Origin: a virus
Virus record (IMG/VR): IMGVR_UViG_3300009506_000028
Coordinates: 1-61,527 of that record
Length of the DNA stretch: 61,527 nucleotides
Direction: 5' to 3' (one strand)
Under the pieces are notes generated by a model. It made no database searches. It saw only the letters and a program-made list of their open reading frames with translations, and had not been told where the DNA came from. A program made the position numbers and the translations under genes. Of the stretch, positions 34,374 to 41,662 are shown one piece after another (position 1 is the first letter of the stretch; each line of letters starts with the position of its first letter).

Positions 34374-34401
34374 ATTATAACCGCTTATTTCACAATATCA
34401 A
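34374..34401 (-). promoter_or_regulatory. Near-consensus sigma-70 promoter, leftward
   Basis: The minus strand has TTGATA (plus 34396-34401), a 16-base spacer and TATAAT (plus 34374-34379) in an AT-rich stretch. It would start transcription at about 34367 and read into the non-coding tract. This is the best host-type promoter I found in the window. Confidence 0.8.
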
Positions 34402-34419
34402 TATACTAATACAATATAT

Positions 34420-34695
34420 CTAAAGCGGCATAAAACCAATGCCTGCATAAACACGGAAACTCATCGTCAAATCGTCCTGTATAAGCTCCGGACGTGTCGG
34501 CACAATACTGCTAATAGGAACCCCTGCGGCCATTGCTGCCAGGATAACCTCGTCCAGCGCCTCAAAGGCATCAGCCATTATGGATCTGAACAGAGCTGTC
34601 TTGTCGATCATGGAGTGACAAAGGTGGTTTTGACCTGGCCTAATCTCGCTCAGAGAGGCCAGGTTAAGGATAGTGCTATCGACTACGCTACTCAT
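34420..34695 (-). CDS. Small hypothetical protein (91 aa)
   Basis: A helical and beta-mixed protein with AFEALDEVILAAMAAGVPIS in the middle. No family is recognised. The ATG at 34695 overlaps the end of the previous gene by eight bases; a longer start at 34746 is possible but would overlap more. The gene ends just before the promoter of the non-coding tract. Confidence 0.55.
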   Translation of the reverse strand: MSSVVDSTILNLASLSEIRPGQNHLCHSMIDKTALFRSIMADAFEALDEVILAAMAAGVPISSIVPTRPELIQDDLTMSFRVYAGIGFMPL

Positions 34696-35107
34696 GGCAG
34701 TGACAGTGCTTTCCAGTGGAGTCGAATGGATCCAGGAAGTTCGCACACCACCACCTTGCTTGGGTCCCTCTCCAGGTATCCTTGCCGCAATGCTTTGAGC
34801 ATCGCCAGGAGAAGGTCACCGGCTCCAGGTTTGGGTAGGTAAGCTCTATGTTTCGCCCCAGGATCGTTACCGTAGTCTTTGATAGAAACGGTAGGTCAGG
34901 CACCTCAAAGAAGAACAGCGATCCCAGGATCAAGTTCAGGAGGATGTCCAGCGGGTACCCTATCGCCACAATGGGGTAGGCGAAAATCTTGGCTGGCCAG
35001 CGCAACTTGGCGCGGTTGCGAATCAGGTTCATAGTGGCCAGGAAGAACAGCCACACAAGGCCCATACACCACAGGGTTGCCCCTAAAAATATCAGTATCT
35101 TAATCAT
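34688..35107 (-). CDS. Membrane protein with Cys-rich C terminus (139 aa)
   Basis: Two or three hydrophobic segments (about residues 3-24 and 45-70) are followed by a soluble tail with several Cys and His (SKHCGKDTWRGT and CHCHE). It probably sits in the inner membrane. No family is recognised. Its start overlaps the end of the upstream zinc-ribbon gene. Confidence 0.65.
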   Translation of the reverse strand: MIKILIFLGATLWCMGLVWLFFLATMNLIRNRAKLRWPAKIFAYPIVAIGYPLDILLNLILGSLFFFEVPDLPFLSKTTVTILGRNIELTYPNLEPVTFSWRCSKHCGKDTWRGTQARWWCANFLDPFDSTGKHCHCHE

Positions 35108-35582
35108 CCTCTTTCTCCTCGTCAGTCAACTCAAACCGCTCCCAGCACTCAGTACATACCTTGTGTGATGGTTTCCCGGTATGCGTGTCGTAGCGGATCT
35201 CCAGGTTGTGCGGGGCTCGCATCATGTGACCCGTGGCATGAGTGGCGAAAGTGGTACCGCACTCGTCGCATCCCTCACAGGGACGCGGAGGCATACCGCT
35301 CTCCCACTTCTCAGACTTGCCACACTTACAGCGCCAGTAATTCATAATAGGGTCCTCCTCTGCTCCATAGTCGCCATTCATTAACTTTTGCTTGAAATAG
35401 GCCATTACCCAAACGGCCTCTTTGGTTGTCATTCCAAGTGTAGCCGCTACATCGAGGCGTCCGGCCTTGTCGTACCCGAGGATCAGGACATCCTGGTATC
35501 TGCCAATTGCCTGCTCCAGGACGGCATCAGGATCTATGGCTGAGTCCTTGCGGTAGAATTTGACGACGTTGTTCTCACTCAT
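35100..35582 (-). CDS. Zinc-ribbon-containing protein (160 aa)
   Basis: The first 80 residues are helical (LDVAATLGMTTKEAVWVMAY). Residues about 80-115 have WRCKCG and CEGCDECG, and the end has CTECWERF, so two zinc sites are likely. It may be a regulator or nucleic-acid binding protein. AAGGT precedes the ATG. The stop overlaps the membrane protein gene. Confidence 0.65.
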   Translation of the reverse strand: MSENNVVKFYRKDSAIDPDAVLEQAIGRYQDVLILGYDKAGRLDVAATLGMTTKEAVWVMAYFKQKLMNGDYGAEEDPIMNYWRCKCGKSEKWESGMPPRPCEGCDECGTTFATHATGHMMRAPHNLEIRYDTHTGKPSHKVCTECWERFELTDEEKEDD

Positions 35583-35590
35583 GACTTACC

Positions 35591-35824
35591 TTAATCGTGA
35601 TCATTATCTTTGCCATATAACCCACCTTTGATAAGTGCCTGGCGCTTTTTTGGGCACCAGGATGGGAAGCCGTTGGTCTGGATATCGTTTCTGTCCGTAA
35701 GGTTTCTGTTGGTCTCGGAGCAAAACGCCACCACAGCCCGCCCGGCTATCGTCTCCAGCTTCCTGTTCTCACAGGCCCAGCATGAAGTCAGATAAAAGAT
35801 ATTGTTTAAGAGTGGACAGCCCAT
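35591..35824 (-). CDS. Cys-containing small protein (77 aa)
   Basis: Five Cys residues, including CWAC and SWCPKK, suggest a small metal-binding protein. No family is recognised. The start overlaps the end of the 64-residue membrane gene. Function unknown. Confidence 0.55.
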   Translation of the reverse strand: MGCPLLNNIFYLTSCWACENRKLETIAGRAVVAFCSETNRNLTDRNDIQTNGFPSWCPKKRQALIKGGLYGKDNDHD

Positions 35825-36000
35825 CTATACACCACCATCCCAACAATAAGGCCACCGGTTGAGGTGCATATCACCCCCATCGCCAGCAAGGCGACGGCGT
35901 TGAACTCGTCCACCTTATTGACCATTCCCCTGAAACCACCGAAAAACAGGACAAGGCCAAGCACAAGGAGGAGGACACCTAAAAAGAGTATATCTGTCAT
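35806..36000 (-). CDS. Small two-helix membrane protein (64 aa)
   Basis: Two hydrophobic segments (LFLGVLLLVLGLVLFFGG at about residues 5-22 and ALLAMGVICTSTGGLIVGMVV at about 38-58) with a short charged loop. An inner-membrane location is likely. It might alter host entry or exclusion, but nothing specific is visible. Confidence 0.6.
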   Translation of the reverse strand: MTDILFLGVLLLVLGLVLFFGGFRGMVNKVDEFNAVALLAMGVICTSTGGLIVGMVVYRWAVHS

Positions 36001-36113
36001 GACTCACTTCCCCTCTGATCATCGGACACCTAAAGTTTCAAGAAACTTGTAAAATAATCGGCTACATATCACCTTTCTTGTAAAGCTCGTAACATGATGG
36101 CTTAGGCATAAGA

Positions 36114-36587
36114 TCACACCTTTATTCGCGCCACCAGGATGTACCCCTCCCACAGCTTGTGATCGCCGCTATCAATATCGTGCTGAAAGAGGGGGGACTG
36201 GGCCATGTCGTAGGATTCAAAGCCTTCCGGCTGCTTGGGAATGTGGTACCAGGCTATCCCCCAGGACCGCATCATTGCCGGATCCTGGGCTATTGGCAGG
36301 GGCTTGGTCCGTATCTCAAAGACATCACCCTCATCCAATGACTTCATCGCGTCATGGATCGCCATGTTCATAATTTTCTGACGCTCCTCTCTCCCAAGTC
36401 CATAGTTACACCGGAAAGCCATTCCACGGTCAGCAATACGTCCCTCTCCCTTGTGGTTCCACTCCTCAACAATGAAGGTAGAAGATGACTCTGGATACTT
36501 GGGATCATTGCTTATATGACGGTGGAGACCATCATGCCCGGCATCCCTGGTGCACTGGAGCCCGTTGTGTTTACTATCGCAAATCAT
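36114..36587 (-). CDS. Hypothetical protein (157 aa)
   Basis: The N terminus has CDSKHNGLQCTRDAGHDGLH, a Cys-His pattern common at the start of phage proteins, followed by a mixed alpha/beta body. The rest is acidic with no recognised family. The ATG overlaps the stop of the DUF4406 gene (ATGA). Confidence 0.6.
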   Translation of the reverse strand: MICDSKHNGLQCTRDAGHDGLHRHISNDPKYPESSSTFIVEEWNHKGEGRIADRGMAFRCNYGLGREERQKIMNMAIHDAMKSLDEGDVFEIRTKPLPIAQDPAMMRSWGIAWYHIPKQPEGFESYDMAQSPLFQHDIDSGDHKLWEGYILVARIKV

Positions 36588-37198
36588 TCTGTTTCACTCC
36601 TCACATGCTCTATCGCCTTGCCCAGCTCAGCGGTACGCCAGTCTGGCCAGGAGCGAAACTCGTTCTTTTCCTGCTTAGCCACCAATGCCCCGATAATCTG
36701 TTCCGGGGTGGCACCGCTTCGCCACGCGCCATCAAAGGCAAGAATGATCACATCCACCCACTCAGACAGGGCCCCATTGCTTTCCTCTACCTCCACCAGC
36801 TCCTTGCGGATATGATCGACCACACCCTCAACCCGAGGACCAGGACCGAAAGTCTTGAGACTAAAGTCACTCTGTCGATAGAGGTGGGCAATCATGTCGA
36901 ACTCAACGGGAAGGTGGATCACCTCAAGTCCAAGGCGGTGGGCAATATGCAGCTCCAGGTTTTCCCCTTTGCTTTTCTCCCAGCCAGGCATCAAGGCAAT
37001 AGCATCACAGCCACACAGTTCTTTTACATCATTACGGAGGCAGTCCTCCCAGGTCTTGCCGTCATGGTCGGCGTTAATCTCGGCTGGGTTAATAACCTCA
37101 TACCCCGCCTCTCTAAGCGCCTTAGCCCATTTATGGAAGGCTGGAAAGTTATGATCCGGAAGGCCTGCCATCGGGCCGCTGAGATAGACTTTTTTCAT
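36584..37198 (-). CDS. DUF4406-DUF550 fusion, putative nucleotide-metabolism enzyme (204 aa)
   Basis: Residues about 1-95 (KKVYLSGPMAGLPDHNFPAF and DCLRNDVKELCGCDAIALMPGWEKSKG) are the DUF4406 fold, related to nucleoside 2-deoxyribosyltransferases. Residues about 98-200 (FGPGPRVEGVVDHIRKELVE and WVDVIILAFDGAWRSG) resemble DUF550, linked to dATP/dGTP hydrolysis. The EELxE-like helix is the MazG-type metal site. The enzyme may adjust the host dNTP pool. No adenylosuccinate synthase homologue, as in Z-DNA phages, is visible. Confidence 0.8.
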   Translation of the reverse strand: MKKVYLSGPMAGLPDHNFPAFHKWAKALREAGYEVINPAEINADHDGKTWEDCLRNDVKELCGCDAIALMPGWEKSKGENLELHIAHRLGLEVIHLPVEFDMIAHLYRQSDFSLKTFGPGPRVEGVVDHIRKELVEVEESNGALSEWVDVIILAFDGAWRSGATPEQIIGALVAKQEKNEFRSWPDWRTAELGKAIEHVRSETE

Positions 37199-37395
37199 CA
37201 GAATGTTCCTTTGAGTTTGTTGTAATCGCCCATAGTGATGGGCACCGCATTAAGCAAAACCCAATCCTCAGGCTGCTCCCTGGACATTTCCACCCATTTC
37301 CACAGCGGCCCCTCGTGGACATCGTTAGAGATTATCGCGACGTTTCTCTCCATCGGGCGACGCCATTGGTAGACGATTAGCCAGTATTCGCTCAT
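37198..37395 (-). CDS. Small hypothetical protein (65 aa)
   Basis: An aromatic-rich protein (YWLIVYQWRRP and GPLWKWVEMSREQPE) with no recognised family. Its ATG overlaps the stop of the upstream gene by four bases and its stop sits on the start of the DUF4406 gene. Tight packing suggests it is translated. Confidence 0.6.
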   Translation of the reverse strand: MSEYWLIVYQWRRPMERNVAIISNDVHEGPLWKWVEMSREQPEDWVLLNAVPITMGDYNKLKGTF

Positions 37396-37613
37396 GGGTG
37401 GATGACCTCCTCACTACAGATACCGTCCGGCTTGATGCGATAGAAAGAGAAAAACTTATCCATCGCCCAATCCCTTACCGGGTGCTGTTTATCTGTCAGC
37501 GTGTACCCTGGTGGGCAAAACATGCCGGCACCTTTTTCCTGGTACCGGCTCCAGAACTCACTAAGCCCCGCTAGTATCAATAACAGGACCGAAAGGATTA
37601 TGGCTTTTTTCAT
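37392..37613 (-). CDS. Small membrane or secreted protein (73 aa)
   Basis: The start at 37613 is chosen because GGAGG stands eight bases upstream. The product begins MKKAIILSVLLLILAGLS, a signal anchor or signal peptide. The rest has two Cys, suggesting a periplasmic or membrane-tethered fold. The family is unknown. Confidence 0.6.
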   Translation of the reverse strand: MKKAIILSVLLLILAGLSEFWSRYQEKGAGMFCPPGYTLTDKQHPVRDWAMDKFFSFYRIKPDGICSEEVIHP

Positions 37614-38085
37614 GGGGGCGTCCTCCAAAGGGTTCCATCATGTGACTAGGCCACTTCTGTTCATAGGTCTTAATGGCAAGCCGTACCTTGGCGGCTGTCT
37701 GTGGGTGCATTACCAGGCTACCGTCATCCATAACAAGGGCGTCATCACGCGGCACTCTCATGATCACAGTCCTGGTTTTCTTAAAGGGTCGCCAAGGCCT
37801 GGTGAAAAGGCGCTCACGCCAAGATCGCTCAATCTCATGAGGCGGCCCGTCTTGCGTCATGGCAACACTCTCGATAATTTTCCCGGCATTAATCTCTGGC
37901 ACCACATGGAGGCTGCGGATCTTCTCTCCCAGGTGACGGATATCCTCCATTGTGAGGACTGGATCCCTGTAGGTAGATGTGGTGTAAATATTGGATACCA
38001 TGGTTTCCATGTCGTGACCAAAACGCTCCTTCATTTTCGCCTCAATAAACCTTCTTACCTTGCTGTTATTGGTTTCGTTGTTCAT
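37561..38085 (-). CDS. Hypothetical protein (174 aa)
   Basis: A basic, helical N terminus (VRRFIEAKMKERFGHDMETM) is followed by a mixed fold. No family is recognised. Its stop overlaps the start of the 93-residue gene and its 3' end overlaps the next gene. Part of the leftward accessory operon from the 38.69-kb promoter. Confidence 0.6.
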   Translation of the reverse strand: MNNETNNSKVRRFIEAKMKERFGHDMETMVSNIYTTSTYRDPVLTMEDIRHLGEKIRSLHVVPEINAGKIIESVAMTQDGPPHEIERSWRERLFTRPWRPFKKTRTVIMRVPRDDALVMDDGSLVMHPQTAAKVRLAIKTYEQKWPSHMMEPFGGRPHEKSHNPFGPVIDTSGA

Positions 38086-38363
38086 GACACACCTCCAGGT
38101 GGGTGTTGTGAGGGGATCGGCTTGGCATGCGCCGCTGCAGTATTGGCGTAATCTACTGCCTCCTCTAGCGTCATGCCGTGCCCTATTACATAGAGTGGTG
38201 GCCCGTTCTCATCCTCCTTGAGTTCTTCCGGCATTTTATGCCACGCTGCTCTTTCATCAGGAGCGCGGATAAACGTAACGATGCCAGTGACACCATCTTT
38301 CCCGCATGCCTGCACTGAGAAGTCTGCGCTCAAAAACCTCCATCCCTTCTCAATGTTCACCAA
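38082..38363 (-). CDS. Small hypothetical protein (93 aa)
   Basis: A small alpha/beta protein (WRFLSADFSVQACGKDGVTG and PLYVIGHGMTLEEAVDYAN) without a recognised family. It overlaps the neighbours on both sides by a few bases. Function unknown. Confidence 0.6.
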   Translation of the reverse strand: MVNIEKGWRFLSADFSVQACGKDGVTGIVTFIRAPDERAAWHKMPEELKEDENGPPLYVIGHGMTLEEAVDYANTAAAHAKPIPSQHPPGGVS

Positions 38364-38643
38364 TCACCTCCACATCATCATAATCTTTGACGAAAATGGG
38401 GCCGTTACCAAAGCCGCCCACCTCATCCTCCCAGGCGCGGCGGCCATAACCGTTGGCGCGGCACTCCCAGCGAAACCCATCCCACAGCACATCAAAGACC
38501 ATGTTCGGATTCTTGGCGACAAACTGGTACTCCTCATCCTCATATTCTGAATTGGGAGGGGCGCAAGCTGGCCAGTCATAGAAACGGAAATCATGGCCAA
38601 TCATTGCGCCAACCTTAATCCTGCCTTGCATTACCTCAGCCAT
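38350..38643 (-). CDS. First gene of the leftward accessory operon (97 aa)
   Basis: The ATG at 38643 is preceded by GGAGG at a good distance; a longer frame upstream would run into the promoter. The protein is acidic with several aromatic residues and no recognised family. It is the first product from the leftward promoter at 38687-38714, so it is probably made early. Confidence 0.65.
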   Translation of the reverse strand: MAEVMQGRIKVGAMIGHDFRFYDWPACAPPNSEYEDEEYQFVAKNPNMVFDVLWDGFRWECRANGYGRRAWEDEVGGFGNGPIFVKDYDDVEVIGEH

Positions 38644-38686
38644 AACAGCCTCCACACCGCTAACATTTACTGATAATTTACCTGTC

Positions 38687-38714
38687 AATATACCATAACA
38701 TTTCACCACGTCAA
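38687..38714 (-). promoter_or_regulatory. Leftward promoter of the divergent control region
   Basis: Minus strand TTGACG (plus 38709-38714), 16-base spacer, TATATT (plus 38687-38692) with a TATGG extension. The same TATGGTATATT block is found near 47764-47774 before another leftward operon, so both may share a regulator. Confidence 0.75.
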
Positions 38715-38725
38715 GGTAGAATTGA

Positions 38726-38740
38726 CACTTGACACAAGTG
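38726..38740. promoter_or_regulatory. Palindromic operator candidate between divergent promoters
   Basis: The 15-bp palindrome CACTTGACACAAGTG overlaps the rightward -35 hexamer. A half-site CAAGTG recurs at 38764-38769. A repressor bound here could shut off the rightward operon and influence the leftward one. The KorA/TrfB-like protein encoded at 40560 is a natural candidate. Confidence 0.55.
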
Positions 38741-38757
38741 GCATTGACCTCTAAAGT
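38729..38757 (+). promoter_or_regulatory. Rightward promoter of the divergent control region
   Basis: TTGACA at 38729-38734, 17-base spacer, TAAAGT at 38752-38757. It would drive the small rightward operon that starts at 38790. Confidence 0.65.
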
Positions 38758-38789
38758 CATAAGCAAGTGCTAACCGGATACTTTTTGTC

Positions 38790-39038
38790 ATGTTCATACC
38801 GAAAGTGATAGGAGAGGTAAACATTAACCAGCGCCTTACTATCCGTCATAACGGCATGACGATGATGGTGGAACCTGGTCAGTACCCGGCCTACCGTCAA
38901 CCAGGATACGCTGGGGTCTATGTCCAGCTCTCTGGCCTGGCCCGCTCTGCGGACTGGGAGGGACGGACCATGTTCAACTACTTCGTACCAGACAGCGGAC
39001 ACATCGACCTGCCTATTGAGATCAATGTAGCCGCATAG
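38790..39038 (+). CDS. Small hypothetical protein, first rightward gene (82 aa)
   Basis: The protein has YVQLSGLARSADWEGRTMF in its second half and no recognised family. Its ATG at 38790 has no clear ribosome site. A GGAGAGG further in (38812-38818) is followed five bases later by ATT, so the true start could be a rare ATT or the leader-near ATG. A hairpin follows the stop. Confidence 0.55.
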   Translation: MFIPKVIGEVNINQRLTIRHNGMTMMVEPGQYPAYRQPGYAGVYVQLSGLARSADWEGRTMFNYFVPDSGHIDLPIEINVAA

Positions 39039-39044
39039 CAGTAA

Positions 39045-39065
39045 AGGCCCGTGTGGGACGGGCCT
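39045..39065. other. Hairpin before the first leader box
   Basis: Perfect arms AGGCCCGT/ACGGGCCT with a five-base loop stand just after the 82-residue gene and six bases before the AAAGAGGAAAG leader. There is no T tract, so it is probably an RNA processing, stability or attenuation element and not a terminator. Confidence 0.5.
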
Positions 39066-39070
39066 ACATC

Positions 39071-39088
39071 AAAGAGGAAAGCGTCATG
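39071..39088 (+). promoter_or_regulatory. Conserved translation-leader box, copy 1
   Basis: AAAGAGGAAAGCGTCATG ends in the start codon of the 81-residue gene. It is nearly identical to the boxes at 39982 and 47810, differing only by C/T at one position. The GAGGAAAG part can pair with the 16S tail. Conservation extends beyond a normal ribosome site. Confidence 0.75.
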
Positions 39089-39331
39089 TCACAGACTAAT
39101 ACCGTCCAAAATTCCGCCCCCGAGGCTGGAAAAATCTATAAGGTCACTCACTCCCGTAAGGGCATCTTTACCATGCGCGTTGATAGTGTTGGTGAGGTGT
39201 GGGCGCAAGGCGTCATCGTTGAAGGCAAAGCCAATGCTCTGCTCGCCTATAACGAAAAGTTTGAAGGTGAGCCCATCACCGTGCGTATCGCCTTCTGTAA
39301 ATTTACGGAGGTGTCAGATGGCCAAGATTAG
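39086..39331 (+). CDS. Small hypothetical protein (81 aa)
   Basis: A small beta-rich protein (YKVTHSRKGIFTMRVDS and ITVRIAFCKFTEV are visible) without a recognised family. Start set at the ATG that ends the conserved leader box. Its end overlaps the start of the next gene by 14 bases. Confidence 0.65.
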   Translation: MSQTNTVQNSAPEAGKIYKVTHSRKGIFTMRVDSVGEVWAQGVIVEGKANALLAYNEKFEGEPITVRIAFCKFTEVSDGQD

Positions 39332-39944
39332 CGGACTGCGGCCTGGCTTCGTTCCCGGATCTGTCACCGAGATCGAGAAGCCTAATAAACGGAAGCCGCC
39401 CAGCACGTCGGCCTATACCTGTGATTGTTGTGGGTATTCCTTTGAGGGGTCACTCAGCAAACTGAGAAAGGCTTTTGTCATCGACAATGATGAGGGCAAG
39501 CTCTGTATGGGTTGTTATAAATTCTTTCTAACTGGCTATACCGACATGAGCCCGGAAAGCGCCAAGGAGCGTCTGGAGAAAATACGTCAGACTGGGTATG
39601 CCATCATCCTAAAGTCCGGCAACTTTTCCGGTACCAAGTCAGGGATCAGCTTTTCCGTGGAGTTTGGGGACATCTTCCAGGTGTCCAGGATTGGCTTGGA
39701 CAATGAGCCTGACGGCACCCTGGATGGGGCTTTCAAGATGTTCACCTTTGACATCATCGTCGGCCCCGAGGTCCTTACCCTCTACCCCCACGAAGCTACT
39801 GCTATTGGCTGGACGGAGATCATGATGCTCCGCTCGGAGCATGTCGTGGAGGAGGCTTACCTGTGTTCTGAGGATGAGCATGGTTATTTTGCTCCGTCTC
39901 CAGACTTCAAAAAGGACCTTATCGGTCTGTTCGGTAATCGTTAA
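39318..39944 (+). CDS. Hypothetical protein with zinc-finger-like N terminus (208 aa)
   Basis: Residues about 30-75 contain CDCCG and CMGCY, a likely zinc site, followed by a helical and beta-rich body (FDIIVGPEVLTLYPHEATA). GGAGG precedes the ATG. No family is recognised. It may be a nucleic-acid-binding regulator of the rightward operon. Confidence 0.65.
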   Translation: MAKISGLRPGFVPGSVTEIEKPNKRKPPSTSAYTCDCCGYSFEGSLSKLRKAFVIDNDEGKLCMGCYKFFLTGYTDMSPESAKERLEKIRQTGYAIILKSGNFSGTKSGISFSVEFGDIFQVSRIGLDNEPDGTLDGAFKMFTFDIIVGPEVLTLYPHEATAIGWTEIMMLRSEHVVEEAYLCSEDEHGYFAPSPDFKKDLIGLFGNR

Positions 39945-39981
39945 ACGGCGAAGATCGGGACGCCTATCTCCCGGCAATATC

Positions 39982-39999
39982 AAAGAGGAAAGTGTCATG
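39982..39999 (+). promoter_or_regulatory. Conserved translation-leader box, copy 2
   Basis: AAAGAGGAAAGTGTCATG ends in the start codon of the winged-helix-like gene at 39997. Same element as at 39071 and 47810. Confidence 0.75.
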
Positions 40000-40560
40000 T
40001 CATCAGAAAAGAGAAGTTACACCATTACGGAAATTGAGACCCACCTGGATGGAATCGGCCACTCTGTCGCTAATATTGCACTTAAAATGGGCATTCAAGG
40101 AAACCCTGACTACATCAGCCAAGAAGCCGACAAGATCGGAAGCGTCCTGTCATCCGCCTACTTCCGTGGAGTGGTGAACCGCACCACTGACCGCCCTTAT
40201 ATGTACTCAAAAGGGCCGCGTGATCACCTCACGCCAATAGAGTCCGATATCATGGAAAAGATGAACGGAACTTTTACGGTAGCGGACGTAATGGATAAGA
40301 CCAAAATATCCCGCTCAAATACCCGCAATGCTTTACTTGCCTTGACCCGTATGGGGTTTATGACAAGTCCAGGATCAAATGGTCATCACAAGCTCTACCG
40401 CAAGGTAGACTTAACCAAGAAAGCAAAAAGTACCCTTGACTGGGATGATGTTCTGTTCGCGGCTGAGGTCTTGGCCAATAACCTACCTGAACTGATCCGC
40501 AAGGCTCAGGCCTGGGATGAGCTGCAGGAACTCCAGGCGAAAGTAAAAGGCAGCGCGTGA
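39997..40560 (+). CDS. Winged-helix-type DNA-binding protein (187 aa)
   Basis: Residues about 75-135 show a helix-turn-helix pattern (LTPIESDIMEKMNGTFTVAD then KISRSNTRNALLALTRMGF) followed by a wing-like strand. The rest is helical. It could regulate one of the operons of this phage. The start follows the conserved leader box and the stop overlaps the next start. Confidence 0.75.
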   Translation: MSSEKRSYTITEIETHLDGIGHSVANIALKMGIQGNPDYISQEADKIGSVLSSAYFRGVVNRTTDRPYMYSKGPRDHLTPIESDIMEKMNGTFTVADVMDKTKISRSNTRNALLALTRMGFMTSPGSNGHHKLYRKVDLTKKAKSTLDWDDVLFAAEVLANNLPELIRKAQAWDELQELQAKVKGSA

Positions 40561-40787
40561 TGACACCGGAAGAGCTGCACATCGTAATGATCCAGGTCGG
40601 GATCCGGCCTGAATCAAAGACGGCGGCAGCTCTCCACATGGTCCTGGTGGAGGGGAAATCACAGGCTGAGGCATCCAGAAAACTGGAAATAAACCAGTCT
40701 GTGGTGTCTCGAGCCATAAAGAAGATCCCTAAATCTCTCCCTAATACCTGTCCATGCTGCGGGGCTCCGCTTACTGGAAGACTATGA
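40560..40787 (+). CDS. KorA/TrfB-like DNA-binding protein (75 aa)
   Basis: The segment with HMVLVEGKSQAEASRKLEIN and QSVVSRAIKKI resembles the helix-turn-helix of the plasmid repressor KorA/TrfB. The C terminus has CPCCGAP, a small metal site. The ATG overlaps the previous stop, and a GTG three bases earlier is also possible. It may act on the palindrome at 38726-38740 or on similar sites. Confidence 0.75.
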   Translation: MTPEELHIVMIQVGIRPESKTAAALHMVLVEGKSQAEASRKLEINQSVVSRAIKKIPKSLPNTCPCCGAPLTGRL

Positions 40788-40825
40788 TCACAGAGGATGA
40801 CCATAAAACGATAGGAGACAGTCCG

Positions 40826-41182
40826 ATGCCTGTGAATATCATGGAAAATGAGTACGGCATGATCAGTATTGTTTTTGACTTTAACCTATGTCGACCACCA
40901 AAGAACCAGGATCTTGGTGTCCCAGGACAGCAAGAATGTTTTCCGGCCATCTGTAACGGTCTTTACCTTCCAGCCACTCGCGGTGTTTATCGTGGTGGTT
41001 TAGAGATTGAAAAGCCCTACCCTGGAAGCGTTGAGGTAGGTGACATACAGACCTTTATCGATGAGAAGTGGGTGAAGGTCAAACATGACAAAAGCCTGGT
41101 GATGTTTGTTCGCGATCGGATGATTAATCACCTGGAAATCCACGTCAAAGAGAAAGGGGAGGAGCTGCGCTATGTTGATTAA
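40826..41182 (+). CDS. Hypothetical protein (118 aa)
   Basis: A mixed alpha/beta protein with SIVFDFNLCRPPKNQDLGVP early and VGDIQTFIDEKWVKVKH later. No family is recognised. The ATG at 40826 has AGGAGA upstream; an earlier ATG at 40784 overlaps the previous stop and is an alternative. Its end overlaps the next gene. Confidence 0.6.
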   Translation: MPVNIMENEYGMISIVFDFNLCRPPKNQDLGVPGQQECFPAICNGLYLPATRGVYRGGLEIEKPYPGSVEVGDIQTFIDEKWVKVKHDKSLVMFVRDRMINHLEIHVKEKGEELRYVD

Positions 41183-41468
41183 CCTACTTCGCTTACCCAA
41201 GACAGCCACCTACGATATGACCATTGAAGTCAATGGATATGAATATCAGGTGAGGGCTGAGGGGTGTTATGTAAGGCCGGCGAGAGGCAAGCGCGGCTTT
41301 CTTGGTGACCAACTGGAGCCAGATACGGAGGAGGCTGGTGATATTGTAAGGATTTACATAAAAGACAGCATCGGAAACTGGACTGAGTTTCCTTTCCTAA
41401 AGGAGGTATGGAAAGACATCAGCGATCAGTGGCTTGAGGAGTTCAAGGCAGAGTTTATTGATAAGTAA
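41172..41468 (+). CDS. Hypothetical protein, last gene of the rightward operon (98 aa)
   Basis: An acidic alpha/beta protein (MTIEVNGYEYQVRAEGCYV and IVRIYIKDSIGNWTEFPFL) without a recognised family. The tail is helical and acidic. A terminator stands about 120 bases downstream. The start overlaps the previous gene. Confidence 0.6.
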   Translation: MLINLLRLPKTATYDMTIEVNGYEYQVRAEGCYVRPARGKRGFLGDQLEPDTEEAGDIVRIYIKDSIGNWTEFPFLKEVWKDISDQWLEEFKAEFIDK

Positions 41469-41589
41469 AACCCCACCAGGGCAAACCATGGCGGGGCGGG
41501 AAAGCGCCTGGTCCTGGGTGTGGGAGAGGAACAGACTAAGGACATCGTAGTACTTCCTTGGATATGACTCAACCCCCAAGCCATAAAAA

Positions 41590-41612
41590 AAGCCGCCCAA
41601 TTTAGGCGGCTT
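41590..41612. terminator. Bidirectional terminator between convergent operons
   Basis: Perfect arms AAGCCGCC/GGCGGCTT with a seven-base loop. A run of A on the left makes it a strong terminator for leftward transcription, and the TTAATAAT tail on the right could end rightward transcripts. The 194-bp gap holds no gene. Confidence 0.88.
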
Positions 41613-41662
41613 AATAATGTAACAACGAAAGTGTCAGATGGATCTCATTGTCGGTATTAACC

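Noticed and set aside
36062-36109. 15-codon leftward frame in the gap before the 157-residue gene
   Set aside because: Too short and without a ribosome site.
36485-37225. Long rightward frame of 246 codons
   Set aside because: It mirrors the leftward DUF4406-DUF550 gene, which has clear family motifs, a ribosome site and overlaps with neighbours. The rightward product is low quality and unlike any family.
37501-38151. Rightward frame of 216 codons
   Set aside because: It is a shadow of the leftward 174-residue gene, whose position and overlaps fit the operon.
39045-39065. Considered as a terminator
   Set aside because: There is no T tract on either strand, so it was listed only as a hairpin.
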